A DNA stretch of 64,000 nucleotides from an uncultured Prevotellaceae bacterium (GCA_947168395.1 CAMVLT010000002.1:1-64000); one strand, 5' to 3'. Shown: positions 32,692 to 42,342, numbered from the stretch's first letter. The notes: generated by a model from the sequence alone, not told the origin. Numbers and translations are program-made.

Positions 32692-34932
32692 ATGATACAG
32701 ACAGTAGTTAAGCGCGACGGGCGCATTGTGGGCTTCAACGAACAGAAAATAGCGGCTGCTATCCGTAAGGCCATGCTCCATACCGATAAGGGTGAGGACG
32801 AAAGATTGTTATATCAGATTACCGACCGCATAGCCTCCAAGGGTGAGGAACAGATGACGGTGGAGCAGATACAGGACCTGGTGGAGATAGAGCTGATGAA
32901 GTCGAGCCGCAAGGACGTCGCCCAGAAGTACATCGCCTACCGCCACCAGCGGTCGGTTGCCCGAAAGGCCAAGACCCGCGAGGTGTTCCTCGACATTGTG
33001 AACATCAAGAACAACGACGTGACCCGTGAGAACGCCAACATGAACGCCGACACCCCGGCGGGCATGATGATGAAGTTTGCCTCGGAGACCACGAAGCCCT
33101 TCGTTGACGACTACCTGCTGTCGGAGGAGAGCCTCTCGGCAGTGGAGCACAATTACCTGCACATCCACGATAAGGATTACTACCCCACGAAGTCGCTGAC
33201 CTGCGTGCAGCATCCGCTCAACAATATCCTGACTTGTGGCTTCATTGCAGGACATGGAGCCAGCCGCCCCGCCAAACGCATAGAGACCGCTTCGGTCCTG
33301 GCTTGCATCTCGATGGAATGCGCTCAGAACGAGATGCACGGCGGTCAGGCCATCCCCGCCTTCGACTTCTACCTGGCCCCCTACGTTCGCATGAGCTACG
33401 TCGAGGAGCTGAAGAACCTGGAGGACTTGAACGGCGAGGACTACCGCGACCTGTATGACGAGCCGCTGATGGACTACATCAAGAAGCCGTTGGACGGACT
33501 GACTGGCCGCGAGCGGGCCCAGCAGCATGCCATCAACCGTACTGTCAGCCGCGTACACCAGGCTATGGAGGCGTTTATCCACAACATGAACACCATCCAT
33601 TCGCGTGGCGGCAACCAGGTGGTATTCTCGTCTATAAATTATGGTACGGACACGAGCGCGGAAGGCCGCTGCATCATGCGTGAAATCCTGCTCTCCACCT
33701 ACGAGGGTGTGGGCAACGGCGAGACGGCCATCTTCCCCATCCAGATTTGGAAGAAGAAGCGCGGCGTGAACTACCTGCCCGAGGACCGCAACTTCGACCT
33801 CTACCAGCTGGCCTGCAAGGTGACGGCCCGCCGTTTCTTCCCCAACTTCCTGAACCTCGATGCCTCCTTCAACCAGGACAGCGCGTGGCGTGCCGACGAC
33901 CCCCAGCGCTATGTCCACGAGGTGGCCACTATGGGCTGCCGCACCCGCGTGTTCGAGAACCGCTTCGGCCCGAAGACCTCGATAGGCCGCGGCAATCTCA
34001 GCTTCTCGACCATCAATATCGTGAAGCTTGCCATCGAGTGTATGGGCATTGAAGACAAGCAGCAGCGCATCGAACAGTTCTTTGCCAAGCTCGACCACAT
34101 GCTTGAGGTGACCGCCAAGCAGCTCGACGACCGGTTCCAGTTCCAGAAGACGGCCTTTGTCAAGCAGTTCCCCCTGCTGATGAAGAGCCTGTGGATAGGT
34201 GCCGACAAGCTGAAACCCGATGATACCGTGGCTGGCGTCATCAACCAGGGAACGCTCGGCATTGGCTTCATCGGACTGGCCGAGTGCCTGGTGGCCCTTA
34301 TCGGCAAGCACCACGGCGAGTCGGACGAGGCACAGGAGCTGGGCCTCAAGATTGTGGGCTACATGCGCCAGCGCATCAACGACTTCTGCGAGCAGTACCA
34401 CCACAACTACTCTGTCCTGGCCACACCCGCCGAGGGACTGAGCGGCAAGTTCACCAAGAAAGACCGCAAGGAGTTCGGCGTCATTCCCGGCGTCACCGAC
34501 CGCGACTACTACACCAACTCCAACCACGTCCCCGTCTACTACAAGTGCTCCGCCCGTCACAAGGCCGAGATTGAGGCTCCCTACCACGAGATGACCCGAG
34601 GCGGCCACATCTTTTACGTCGAGATTGACGGCGATGCCACTCACAATCCACAGGTCATCATGTCTGTTGTCGACATGATGGACCGCTTGGACATGGGCTA
34701 CGGCTCGGTGAACCACAACCGCAACCGCTGCATGGACTGCGGCTACGAGAACGCCGTGGACCATCTGGAAAAGTGCCCCAAGTGCGGCTCGACGAACATT
34801 GACAAGCTGCAACGCATCACCGGCTACCTCGTAGGCACCACCGACCGGTGGAACAGCGGCAAGCTGGCCGAGCTGAACGACCGCGTCACCCACATCGACC
34901 ACGGCTCGCAGGACATGTTTGCCGGCGAGTGA
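32692..34932 (+). CDS. nrdD: anaerobic ribonucleoside-triphosphate reductase
   Basis: Class III ribonucleotide reductase makes dNTPs under anoxia using a glycyl radical installed by NrdG. The 746-residue protein has an N-terminal ATP-cone (about residues 1-95, VVKRDGRIVGFNEQKI). The catalytic barrel contains the nucleoside-binding segment HIHDKDYY and the cysteine CISMECAQNE. A zinc site CMDCGYEN..CPKCGS lies near residues 680-702. The glycyl radical loop is RITGYLVG, with Gly 711 the probable radical site. No nrdG follows on this strand; the next gene is convergent behind a terminator. Confidence 0.96.
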   Translation: MIQTVVKRDGRIVGFNEQKIAAAIRKAMLHTDKGEDERLLYQITDRIASKGEEQMTVEQIQDLVEIELMKSSRKDVAQKYIAYRHQRSVARKAKTREVFLDIVNIKNNDVTRENANMNADTPAGMMMKFASETTKPFVDDYLLSEESLSAVEHNYLHIHDKDYYPTKSLTCVQHPLNNILTCGFIAGHGASRPAKRIETASVLACISMECAQNEMHGGQAIPAFDFYLAPYVRMSYVEELKNLEDLNGEDYRDLYDEPLMDYIKKPLDGLTGRERAQQHAINRTVSRVHQAMEAFIHNMNTIHSRGGNQVVFSSINYGTDTSAEGRCIMREILLSTYEGVGNGETAIFPIQIWKKKRGVNYLPEDRNFDLYQLACKVTARRFFPNFLNLDASFNQDSAWRADDPQRYVHEVATMGCRTRVFENRFGPKTSIGRGNLSFSTINIVKLAIECMGIEDKQQRIEQFFAKLDHMLEVTAKQLDDRFQFQKTAFVKQFPLLMKSLWIGADKLKPDDTVAGVINQGTLGIGFIGLAECLVALIGKHHGESDEAQELGLKIVGYMRQRINDFCEQYHHNYSVLATPAEGLSGKFTKKDRKEFGVIPGVTDRDYYTNSNHVPVYYKCSARHKAEIEAPYHEMTRGGHIFYVEIDGDATHNPQVIMSVVDMMDRLDMGYGSVNHNRNRCMDCGYENAVDHLEKCPKCGSTNIDKLQRITGYLVGTTDRWNSGKLAELNDRVTHIDHGSQDMFAGE

Positions 34933-34936
34933 GCAA

Positions 34937-34980
34937 CAAAATAAGAATGGGACACCGAGCGGCGTCCCATTCTTATTTTG
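34937..34980. terminator. bidirectional intrinsic terminator between nrdD and the CoA-transferase
   Basis: A perfect 17-bp stem (34937-34953 with 34964-34980) has a 10-nt loop. The A-rich left and T-rich right sides give a T run in both directions, so it can end transcription of both convergent genes. Confidence 0.85.
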
Positions 34981-34993
34981 GCTTGTAACCTCG

Positions 34994-36496
34994 TTATTTA
35001 ACGTACTCCGAGAAGTCGGTGAGGTGCATGTCGCCCTTGCGGGCCAAGGTGTCGTGCATGGCGAAGGCGGCGGTCAGGCAGTGACGGGTGTGCCCGCCGG
35101 TGCCCAGTTTCAGGTAGTCCCACAGCAACTGCTTGTAGTCGGGGTGTGCGCAGTTCTCGATGATGGTCTGTGCACGCTGCATGGGACTCTTGCCGCGCAG
35201 GTCGGCTACACCCTGTTCCGTCACGATGACGTTCACGTCGTGCTCGCTGGAGTCCTGGTGTGTGACGAACGGCACGACGCTGGAGATGCAGCCGCCCTTA
35301 GCCACTGAGGGACAGGTGAAGATGCTGAGGTAGGCGTTGCGGATGAAGTCGCCGCTGCCGCCGATGCCGTTCATCATCTTCGTGCCGCTGATGTGGGTAG
35401 AGTTGGCGTTGCCGTAGATGTCGACCTCGATGGCGGTGTTGATGGCGATGACACCCAGACGGCGGATGACTGCCGGGTGGTTCGATATTTCGCTCTGGCG
35501 CAGCGTCAGGTGGTTCTTGAAGTAGTCCATGTTGTCGTACACCTGCTTCAGGCAGTCGTTCGAGACGGTGAGCGAGCAGGCCGAGGCGTCCTTCACGCGG
35601 CCGTTCATCATCATGCCGACCACAGCGTCCTGCAGCACCTCAGTGTAGATGTTGAAATCGGGTACGTGCTTGTCCTCGCCGAGAGCGCCGAGGATGGCGT
35701 TGGCCGTCGAGCCTACGCCGCTCTGCAGGGGCAGGAACTCCTTGGGGATACGGCCCTTGTGCAGTTCGTCGACCAGGAACTCGGCGGTGAGGTAGCCTAT
35801 ACGGTCGGTCACAGGGTCGCTGTCCTTGAAGGCGCGGGCCTCGTCGGGGATGTTACATTCTACGACACCCACCACCTTGTCCTTGGGAATCGAGACGTAG
35901 GGAACGCCGATGCGGTCGCTGACGTTGAAGATGGGAATGGGCTTGCGGTAAGGGGGGTCCAGCGGCTCGTAGACGTCGTGGAGATACTTGGCGTCGGGGC
36001 TGTGGAACGAGTTCAGCTCGAGGATGACCTTCTTGGCCAGACGGGCAGCCGTGGGGCTGATACCGCCGGCGGCGGTCAGGTAGACGTGATAGTCGTTTCC
36101 GCAGTCCTCGATGTCGCAGACCTCAAGGATAGCCCAGTCCACGTCGCCGTAGAAACCGTAGCGCAACTCCTGTGCCATGTGGCTCAGGTGCAGGTCGTTG
36201 TAGGGAATCTCGCCCATGTTGACATGCTTGCGGAAGTCGGGGTTGGTGGTGTAGGGGGCACGGTAGAGAATAGCCTGCGCGTTGGCCAGGTCACCGTCGG
36301 TGCTCTGTCCGGTAGAGGCACCAGTAAAGATGGCCACCTTGAACTCGCGGCCAGCCTCATGCTCGGCCACCGCAATCTTTGCTAACTCCTTGGTTGTTGC
36401 CTTGGCCACACCTGCCGGCGTGAAACCACTCATGGCGATGTGCTCGCCATTCTTAATCATTGCTGCTGCCTCAGCAGCGGTCAGTCGTGTGTACAT
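34994..36496 (-). CDS. succinyl-CoA:acetate CoA-transferase (acetyl-CoA hydrolase/transferase family)
   Basis: The 500-residue cytoplasmic enzyme is of the class-I CoA-transferase Cat1/AarC type. It moves CoA between succinate and acetate. The catalytic Glu is in IYTEVLQDAV (near residue 287), the CoA-side glycine motif is SGVGSTANAI, and NGIGGSGDFIRNA lies near residue 380. With ackA and pta in this window it supports an acetate/succinate fermentation. It is monocistronic, with promoter TAATTTTGC at 36531-36523. Confidence 0.92.
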   Translation of the reverse strand: MYTRLTAAEAAAMIKNGEHIAMSGFTPAGVAKATTKELAKIAVAEHEAGREFKVAIFTGASTGQSTDGDLANAQAILYRAPYTTNPDFRKHVNMGEIPYNDLHLSHMAQELRYGFYGDVDWAILEVCDIEDCGNDYHVYLTAAGGISPTAARLAKKVILELNSFHSPDAKYLHDVYEPLDPPYRKPIPIFNVSDRIGVPYVSIPKDKVVGVVECNIPDEARAFKDSDPVTDRIGYLTAEFLVDELHKGRIPKEFLPLQSGVGSTANAILGALGEDKHVPDFNIYTEVLQDAVVGMMMNGRVKDASACSLTVSNDCLKQVYDNMDYFKNHLTLRQSEISNHPAVIRRLGVIAINTAIEVDIYGNANSTHISGTKMMNGIGGSGDFIRNAYLSIFTCPSVAKGGCISSVVPFVTHQDSSEHDVNVIVTEQGVADLRGKSPMQRAQTIIENCAHPDYKQLLWDYLKLGTGGHTRHCLTAAFAMHDTLARKGDMHLTDFSEYVK

Positions 36497-36522
36497 ATTT
36501 AACTATTTAGGAAATTTTGCGT

Positions 36523-36604
36523 GCAAAATTACTGCTTTTCGTTGGGATAACAAAACAAATCAGCCTTTTTTTGCCATCATGTCGGTTTTATTTCGTAACT
36601 TTGC
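36523..36604. promoter_or_regulatory. divergent promoter pair (CoA-transferase / LTA synthase-like)
   Basis: TAATTTTGC on the minus strand (36531-36523) and TAACTTTGC on the plus strand (36596-36604), 82 bp apart at the outer ends. Confidence 0.7.
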
Positions 36605-36625
36605 GCTCGATTGTTAATAAAGACG

Positions 36626-38575
36626 ATGAAGAATTATGCAAAACTGCTGAGGCCGTTAGGCTCGGTGCTGGTAAATCTGCTGTTGGCCTACGTGGTCTAT
36701 TTTGTGGCCCGGATAGCTTTCCTGCTGGAGAATCTCAGCCTGTATCCCGACTTGTCGGCGGCGCATCTGCTGGAGCTGCTGCGGGGTGGACTGACGTTCG
36801 ATACTTCAGCCATACTCTATACCAATGCCCTCTGGGTTGTCATGGTGCTTTTCCCGCTGCATCTGAAGGAAACGCGTGCATGGCATCGGGCATGCCGCTG
36901 GACTTTTGTCGTTGTCAACACCTTGTGTTTGGCCGTGAACTTAGGCGACTCCGTCTATTTCAGGTTTGCCACGAGGCGTACGACCACCACCATCTTTCAG
37001 GAATTTGAGAACGAAGGAAACTTGGGCGACATCTTTCTGACCGAGGCCGTCAGCCATTGGTATTTCTTCCTGTTGGCGGCGGTGGTGGCCTGGGGACTCT
37101 GGCGGCTGTATAGAGAGCCGGTAGGGGAACAGAAGCCCTGTAAACTGGCGACCTACTATCTGGTGATGACGCTTTCGTTGCTGGCTTTTGCGCCGTTCTG
37201 CGTGGCAGGCATGCGTGGAGGCTGGACCCGTGATATACGTCCCATCACTATCTCCAATGCCAACAACTACTGTGACCGGCCAACGGAGGCGGGTATTGTG
37301 CTTAACACTCCATTCTCGCTAATCAGGACCATTGGCAAGAACAATTTCGAGGTGACGGTCTATTTCGACAGCAAGGCTGAATTGGAGTCGGTGTTCAATC
37401 CTATACACTTGCCTGACACCACTTCCCGCACCCCACGTACCAAGAATGTAGTCGTTATCATCATCGAGAGTTTCGGTCGCGAATACATTGGCTCCTACAA
37501 CCGGCATGTTCCTGGCTACAAAGGCTATACGCCCTTTACAGACTCGCTGTTGGCCAACGGGGCACTGACCTACCGCTATTCCTATTGCAACGGCCGTAAG
37601 TCGATTGACGGCATGCCCTCCATTCTGTCGTCAATACCGATGTTTGTCGAACCGTTCTTCCTGTCGCCTTACAGCATCAACCACGTCAGCGGCCTGGCCG
37701 ACTGCTTGAACCAGAAAGGCTATGAGACGGCCTTCTTCCACGGTGCCGAACGCGGCAGCATGGGCTTTATGGCTTTTGCACGCGCTACCAAATTTAAGGA
37801 GTATTATGGCCGTGAGGACTTCGTGGCCGACCGCCGCACCCGAGGCGACAAGGACTACGACGGTTGGTGGGGCATTTCCGACGAGCCGTTTATGCAGTAT
37901 ATGTGCATGAAACAGACGGAGATGAAGCAACCCTTCATGACGGCGTTGTTCACGCTCAGCAGTCATCACCCCTTCCGTGTGCCAGAACCGTATAAGGATG
38001 TGTTCAAGGAGGAGAATCCCGACATGCCAATCTATAAGGTCATCCGATACACTGATATGGCTTTGCAGCACTTCTTCACTTCGGCCCGTCAGCAGCCGTG
38101 GTTTCAGAACACCATATTCGTCATTACCAGCGACCACACCAACATGACGGCCATTGACGAATACAAAACCGACCTCGGCGGCTTCTGCTCACCTGTTATC
38201 TTCTACGACCCGTCGGGAGAAATGGGTAGCGGCATGGTTGATGCCATTGCCCAGCAGACGGACATCATGCCCACCATCTTGGAGCATTTGGGCTATGACC
38301 AGCCGTATCTCACCTTTGGTAAGGACCTGCTCTCGACGCCTGCCGACAGTACCTGGGCTGTGAACTATCTGAACGGCATCTACCAGTATGTCAAATATGG
38401 GCATGTACTACAGTTCGACGGCCAGCGTACACGGGCAGTCTACTCGTTAGACGACCGGCTGATGAAGCACAACCTTATAGGAAAAGTGCCGCAGCAGCCG
38501 CAGATGGAGCGCGAACTGAAAGCCATCATCCAGCAGTATATGGAAAGGATGACGGAGAATAGGCTGACACCTTAA
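36626..38575 (+). CDS. LTA synthase-like sulfatase-fold membrane enzyme
   Basis: The 649-residue protein starts at the ATG at 36626, since the frame upstream runs into the promoter. Five transmembrane helices occupy about residues 10-210. The periplasmic alkaline-phosphatase-superfamily domain shows VVVIIIESFGREYIG, NGRKSIDGMPSILSS (Ser in the place of the usual Thr nucleophile), LSSHHPF and ITSDHTN. It probably transfers phosphoglycerol or phosphoethanolamine to an envelope glycan or lipid, as inferred from fold. It is a distant paralogue of the protein at 14591 and is convergent with the Ept-like gene (4-bp overlap). Confidence 0.88.
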   Translation: MKNYAKLLRPLGSVLVNLLLAYVVYFVARIAFLLENLSLYPDLSAAHLLELLRGGLTFDTSAILYTNALWVVMVLFPLHLKETRAWHRACRWTFVVVNTLCLAVNLGDSVYFRFATRRTTTTIFQEFENEGNLGDIFLTEAVSHWYFFLLAAVVAWGLWRLYREPVGEQKPCKLATYYLVMTLSLLAFAPFCVAGMRGGWTRDIRPITISNANNYCDRPTEAGIVLNTPFSLIRTIGKNNFEVTVYFDSKAELESVFNPIHLPDTTSRTPRTKNVVVIIIESFGREYIGSYNRHVPGYKGYTPFTDSLLANGALTYRYSYCNGRKSIDGMPSILSSIPMFVEPFFLSPYSINHVSGLADCLNQKGYETAFFHGAERGSMGFMAFARATKFKEYYGREDFVADRRTRGDKDYDGWWGISDEPFMQYMCMKQTEMKQPFMTALFTLSSHHPFRVPEPYKDVFKEENPDMPIYKVIRYTDMALQHFFTSARQQPWFQNTIFVITSDHTNMTAIDEYKTDLGGFCSPVIFYDPSGEMGSGMVDAIAQQTDIMPTILEHLGYDQPYLTFGKDLLSTPADSTWAVNYLNGIYQYVKYGHVLQFDGQRTRAVYSLDDRLMKHNLIGKVPQQPQMERELKAIIQQYMERMTENRLTP

Positions 38576-40269
38576 CGTCGGAAATTCCTCATCAGCTCAT
38601 CATAGTCGGTGCTTGAGCCGATGATGCGTTTTCTGGTCTTGTCGTATTGCGGTGAAAGAATGTTGCGCTTTTCCTGATAATCGGGGATGCTGATACCGCC
38701 GAGATAGAACAGGAGGTGGCACAAGTCGCTGCTGATGAAAGGGCGGTCGGCCGATGTCTTCACGGCTTCTGCAACGTCGGGGTGGTGCTCCTTAAAGGAG
38801 TCTGACATATAGAACATCAGCGGTATCTCGTATTGATAACGTGCTATTTCGGGGGTTATCGTCCGTTCGTTGGTCCGTTCGTATTTGTCGCGCCAGTCAT
38901 ACACTTCCTCGCCGTGGTCGGAAAGATAAATGCCGATTCCATCGGTATTTTTCAGCATTTCGAAGACCGTGTTCACCACCGCGTCGTTATAGAGTGTCGC
39001 ATTGTCGTAGTGTGCAGCAATCTCCCGTCCCGTCTGTCCGCCGAACGGTGTTTTCTCGTCGTTGGGGGCGAATTTTGCATACGCCTGCGGATAGCGGTTG
39101 TCATACTTCACGTGCTGGCCTCTCAGGTGAACTATCAGCAAGGTGGGGTGGACCGTTAGCGAATCAGTCGGCGGCAGCTCGTGGAGCAGTTCGCCGTCAT
39201 AGTCGAAGATGTCGGGGTTGCGGTGGGTGAACTGCAGTTCGGAAAGTCCGTGGTGATTGAAAATGGTGCCGCCGGCAAAGTCCCACATGTCGGTCTGTGC
39301 CATCGCAAACTGGTTGGTGTAGAAGTCCACGCAATAGCCGGCTTTCTTGAATACGGCAGGAAACAGCGTGTGACCAGTCCACTCATCGCCGCTTTCTTCA
39401 TCCCAAGTGGAGAACATATACTTGAAGGCGTTCGACGTGAAGTTGAAAGGGGCCACAGCATCCGTGTATACCACCAGATTGCCCTTTTCCTGTTGTTGCA
39501 TCAGCAGCGGGGTGGTCGGCAGGTAGTCCTTCTCATAGAGTGGCGTGTGGTGCTTGTTGAACGACTCGCCGATGACGAGTACAATCAGCGGACAACGATA
39601 GCTACAACTGTCGACGGTCGTGGCGGCAACTGTAGCTTCCAAAACGTCTAACTCTGCTGAGGCAGCTATGTTGAAGGCGGCTCCGTAGGCCAAGCGGACG
39701 AAGGGCGTGTTGAGGTGGGGTATATAGCGTGTGTCGTTACAGACGGTCGTGCTGGCACTGCTGAAGCAACGGAACAATTTGTAATAGGCCGACACCTGCC
39801 TGATACCCGACCAGACAACCAAGGCAAAGGCCATAAACGCAAGTGCCTTCTTATACTTGAACGGCTTCCTGCTGTAACGTGCCAGATAGCAGGCAGCTAC
39901 TCCTGTCAGGATGGTGATGGTCACCGCATACCAGGAGCCGGGGTGGGCCAAGGCTGCATGGATGAATTCTGTGCTCTCTCCAACGTTGGTCTCGAAAAGT
40001 AGTAGGACGACATAGATGGTGAAATTGGAATGATAGAAAAACACCGTGAGCAGTTCACTGAACAGAATGACGGCCACAAGGACGGTGACCACGATTCCTA
40101 ACTTGATTTTATTGAGGAGTCCGGCCAGCAGGCTCAACAGCCAGCAGTCGAAGATAGGCAGCAGGAAAGAGAGGAACCAGTCGGTCTCGGTGCCAATCAG
40201 GTTGCTTGTTAATGTAATGATATAACACATCAACAACGAGAAAAACAGGAGTGTGCGTGGTGCAGACAT
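38572..40269 (-). CDS. phosphoethanolamine transferase (EptA-like)
   Basis: The 565-residue protein has five N-terminal transmembrane segments and a periplasmic sulfatase-fold domain. Motifs: VLVIGESFNKHH, FNFTSNAFKYMF (nucleophile Thr or Ser), HLRGQHVKY and YLSDHGEEVYDW, as in EptA/Mcr enzymes that add phosphoethanolamine to lipid A or core. The start MSAPRTLLFF lies 3 nt after TACCTTTGC, so the mRNA is probably leaderless. It is divergent from an LpxL-type acyltransferase through a perfectly symmetrical promoter, which fits a lipid A role. Confidence 0.88.
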   Translation of the reverse strand: MSAPRTLLFFSLLMCYIITLTSNLIGTETDWFLSFLLPIFDCWLLSLLAGLLNKIKLGIVVTVLVAVILFSELLTVFFYHSNFTIYVVLLLFETNVGESTEFIHAALAHPGSWYAVTITILTGVAACYLARYSRKPFKYKKALAFMAFALVVWSGIRQVSAYYKLFRCFSSASTTVCNDTRYIPHLNTPFVRLAYGAAFNIAASAELDVLEATVAATTVDSCSYRCPLIVLVIGESFNKHHTPLYEKDYLPTTPLLMQQQEKGNLVVYTDAVAPFNFTSNAFKYMFSTWDEESGDEWTGHTLFPAVFKKAGYCVDFYTNQFAMAQTDMWDFAGGTIFNHHGLSELQFTHRNPDIFDYDGELLHELPPTDSLTVHPTLLIVHLRGQHVKYDNRYPQAYAKFAPNDEKTPFGGQTGREIAAHYDNATLYNDAVVNTVFEMLKNTDGIGIYLSDHGEEVYDWRDKYERTNERTITPEIARYQYEIPLMFYMSDSFKEHHPDVAEAVKTSADRPFISSDLCHLLFYLGGISIPDYQEKRNILSPQYDKTRKRIIGSSTDYDELMRNFRR

Positions 40270-40272
40270 GGT

Positions 40273-40332
40273 GCAAAGGTACAAAAAAAAAGTGAAAATG
40301 TAATTCTTTTCACTTTTTTTTTGTACCTTTGC
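40273..40332. promoter_or_regulatory. symmetrical divergent promoter (EptA-like / LpxL-like)
   Basis: Two perfect 26-bp inverted arms (40273-40298 and 40307-40332) surround an 8-bp centre. Each arm ends in TACCTTTGC facing outward and has a run of nine A or T followed by CAC/GTG. The two promoters are thus identical in sequence from -7 back to the centre. Start codons lie 3 nt (ATG, minus) and 4 nt (GTG, plus) beyond the boxes. Confidence 0.85.
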
Positions 40333-40336
40333 CCAC

Positions 40337-41329
40337 GTGAAGAGATTCGTCAGTAAGATACTCGCCTATTGTTGCTTCGCTATCCTATGGATAACGTCGG
40401 TGTTTCCTATGCGCGTACATTATATATTCAGTGACATTTTCTACTTCTTTATTTACCATGTGGCAGGCTATCGCAGGACTATTGTCCGTCGGAACCTGAC
40501 CTCTGCCTTCCCGGAGAAGCCTGAGAAGGAAATCCTCAGGATTGAGCATGAATTCTATCACTGGTTCTGCGACTACTTGGTGGAAACAATCAAGCTGATG
40601 ACTATCAGCGAGGCTGAGATGCGCCGCCGCATGGTGTTCAAGGGAACCGATGCATTAGACCGTCTGCTGGACGAGGGTGTGTCGTGTGGCATCTTGTTAG
40701 GCCATTATTGCAACTGGGAGTGGATCAGCACACTGCCTTTGGCTGTCACCCCGAAGGCCATCTGTGCCGAATTGTATCATCCTATAGAGAACCCCGACTT
40801 CAACCGGTTATTCCTTCACATACGCCAGCACTTCGGCAGCGTCTGTATTCCGATGGAGGAAACCCTGCGGCACATCGTAAGATACCAGCGTGAGGGGCGT
40901 CCGATGATTATCGGCTACATCGCCGATCAGAAGCCCAACTGGCGCAACATCCACCTGTGGACTGATTTCCTGAACCACGAGACACCCGTCTTCACCGGTT
41001 CTGAGCGCATTATTAAGCGCACCCGCCAAGCTTTCTTCTATGGCGACGTGCGCCGCATTCGAAGGGGCTATTACGAATGTGAGTTCAAGCTGATAGAGCA
41101 GCACACCGAAAATATACCCGACTACCAGCTGACCGAACGCTACATGCAGGAACTGGAGTGCTCTATCCGCCGTGACCCTGCCCTGTGGTTGTGGAGCCAT
41201 GACCGTTGGTCGCGGACGAAGGAAGAGTTCGACTACCGCTTCTACGTCAAGGATGGCAAGGTTTACGAGAAAGTGACGGAAGAGGAGTATGCCCAGTACA
41301 AAGGATGGCGAAGCTATTGGAAACACTAA
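40337..41329 (+). CDS. lipid A biosynthesis acyltransferase (LpxL/HtrB family)
   Basis: The 330-residue protein has an N-terminal membrane anchor and the LABLAM acyltransferase fold. The HX4E motif is HYCNWEW (near residue 122). ADQKPNWRNIH and FLNHETPVFTG are further family segments. It adds a secondary acyl chain to the lipid A precursor at the inner membrane. It starts with GTG, 4 nt after the -7 box. It is followed by a glycosyltransferase gene overlapping by 25 bp. Confidence 0.9.
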   Translation: MKRFVSKILAYCCFAILWITSVFPMRVHYIFSDIFYFFIYHVAGYRRTIVRRNLTSAFPEKPEKEILRIEHEFYHWFCDYLVETIKLMTISEAEMRRRMVFKGTDALDRLLDEGVSCGILLGHYCNWEWISTLPLAVTPKAICAELYHPIENPDFNRLFLHIRQHFGSVCIPMEETLRHIVRYQREGRPMIIGYIADQKPNWRNIHLWTDFLNHETPVFTGSERIIKRTRQAFFYGDVRRIRRGYYECEFKLIEQHTENIPDYQLTERYMQELECSIRRDPALWLWSHDRWSRTKEEFDYRFYVKDGKVYEKVTEEEYAQYKGWRSYWKH

Positions 41330-42342
41330 ACGTTGGCACATTGAGCACTGAACTGAGTATCATAGTGCCCGTCTACAATGGCGGCAAGTACCTGCGGCCG
41401 TGCCTGGACTCCATTGTGGCCCAGACCTATAGCAACTGGGAACTGTTGCTGATAGACGATGGCAGCTGCGACGGTTCGGCGGCAGTTTGTGACGAGTATG
41501 CTTCCCGCGACAGCCGCATCACCGTGGTACATAAGCCGAACGGCGGTCAGGCTGCGGCCCGCAACGACGGGGTGGCCCTCGCAAAAGGCCGTTACGTCTG
41601 CTTTGTCGACTGCGACGACTGGTTAGAACCAGCAATGTATGCCACAATGATACAGACATTGGAGCAGCAGCAGGCCGACATTGTCATCTGCGGATACATC
41701 GAAGAATATGCGACCCGGCAGAAACACGTCAGTGCCGACGGCGTGCTGACGGTCTATGACGCTCACGATGCCCTGAAGCTTGTGCTGGAGGGACGCATCG
41801 GCAGCTATTTGTGGTCTATGCTGTTTCGGCGCGAAGTGGTACAGGAACCCATGCTCAGCTTGAACCCTTACGAAGACCATGCCACCATCTTCAAGTGGAT
41901 TTCCCACGCCCGCCGAGTTGTGACTCTGCACCAAGCTTTCTATCATTATCGTCAGTTGCAGACAAGCAGTCTACATTCCTATAATCCCAAGAATGGTAAC
42001 CATTATTTCCTTGCCATCAAGGAACGCTACTACTACATTGCCGACCACCATTTGCTGCCAGGTTGGGAGGCCGAGAACCGCCGGCTCTATCTGCGGGGCT
42101 GTATCAAGCTGACTAAGGACCTGGCCCGCATGCCTGATTACGACAGTCAGCTGGGGGCTATTATCGAGGAGGTTCGTGATGAGTTACGTGGCTTTCTGCC
42201 AATTAGCCGTCGTGAAATCGGCACGAAGTATTACACAAGGCTGCGCCTGCTATTGGCCGACATCAACCTCTATGTTCGCCTGCTGCGCCTTTCGTCCGTC
42301 TTTGCCATTAGCAAAAAGCGTAAGGACAAAGGACTTGTCTGA
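41305..42342 (+). CDS. family 2 glycosyltransferase
   Basis: The 345-residue GT-A enzyme starts at ATG 41305 (MAKLLETLNVG), overlapping the acyltransferase gene. TTG at 41341 is an alternative. Motifs are LSIIVPVYNGGKYL, LLIDDGSCDGS and the DxD-type VDCDDW near residue 100. Sugar donor and acceptor are unknown; an LPS or capsule role follows from the coupling with the LpxL-type gene. There is no membrane segment. Confidence 0.88.
   Translation: MAKLLETLNVGTLSTELSIIVPVYNGGKYLRPCLDSIVAQTYSNWELLLIDDGSCDGSAAVCDEYASRDSRITVVHKPNGGQAAARNDGVALAKGRYVCFVDCDDWLEPAMYATMIQTLEQQQADIVICGYIEEYATRQKHVSADGVLTVYDAHDALKLVLEGRIGSYLWSMLFRREVVQEPMLSLNPYEDHATIFKWISHARRVVTLHQAFYHYRQLQTSSLHSYNPKNGNHYFLAIKERYYYIADHHLLPGWEAENRRLYLRGCIKLTKDLARMPDYDSQLGAIIEEVRDELRGFLPISRREIGTKYYTRLRLLLADINLYVRLLRLSSVFAISKKRKDKGLV

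Noticed and set aside
32809..34902. 697-codon minus-strand ORF opposite nrdD
   Set aside because: It is the antisense shadow of a GC-rich coding gene; its Val/Leu/His-rich sequence has no domain and nrdD is certain.
35393..36385. 330-codon plus-strand ORF opposite the CoA-transferase
   Set aside because: Antisense shadow of a well conserved gene.
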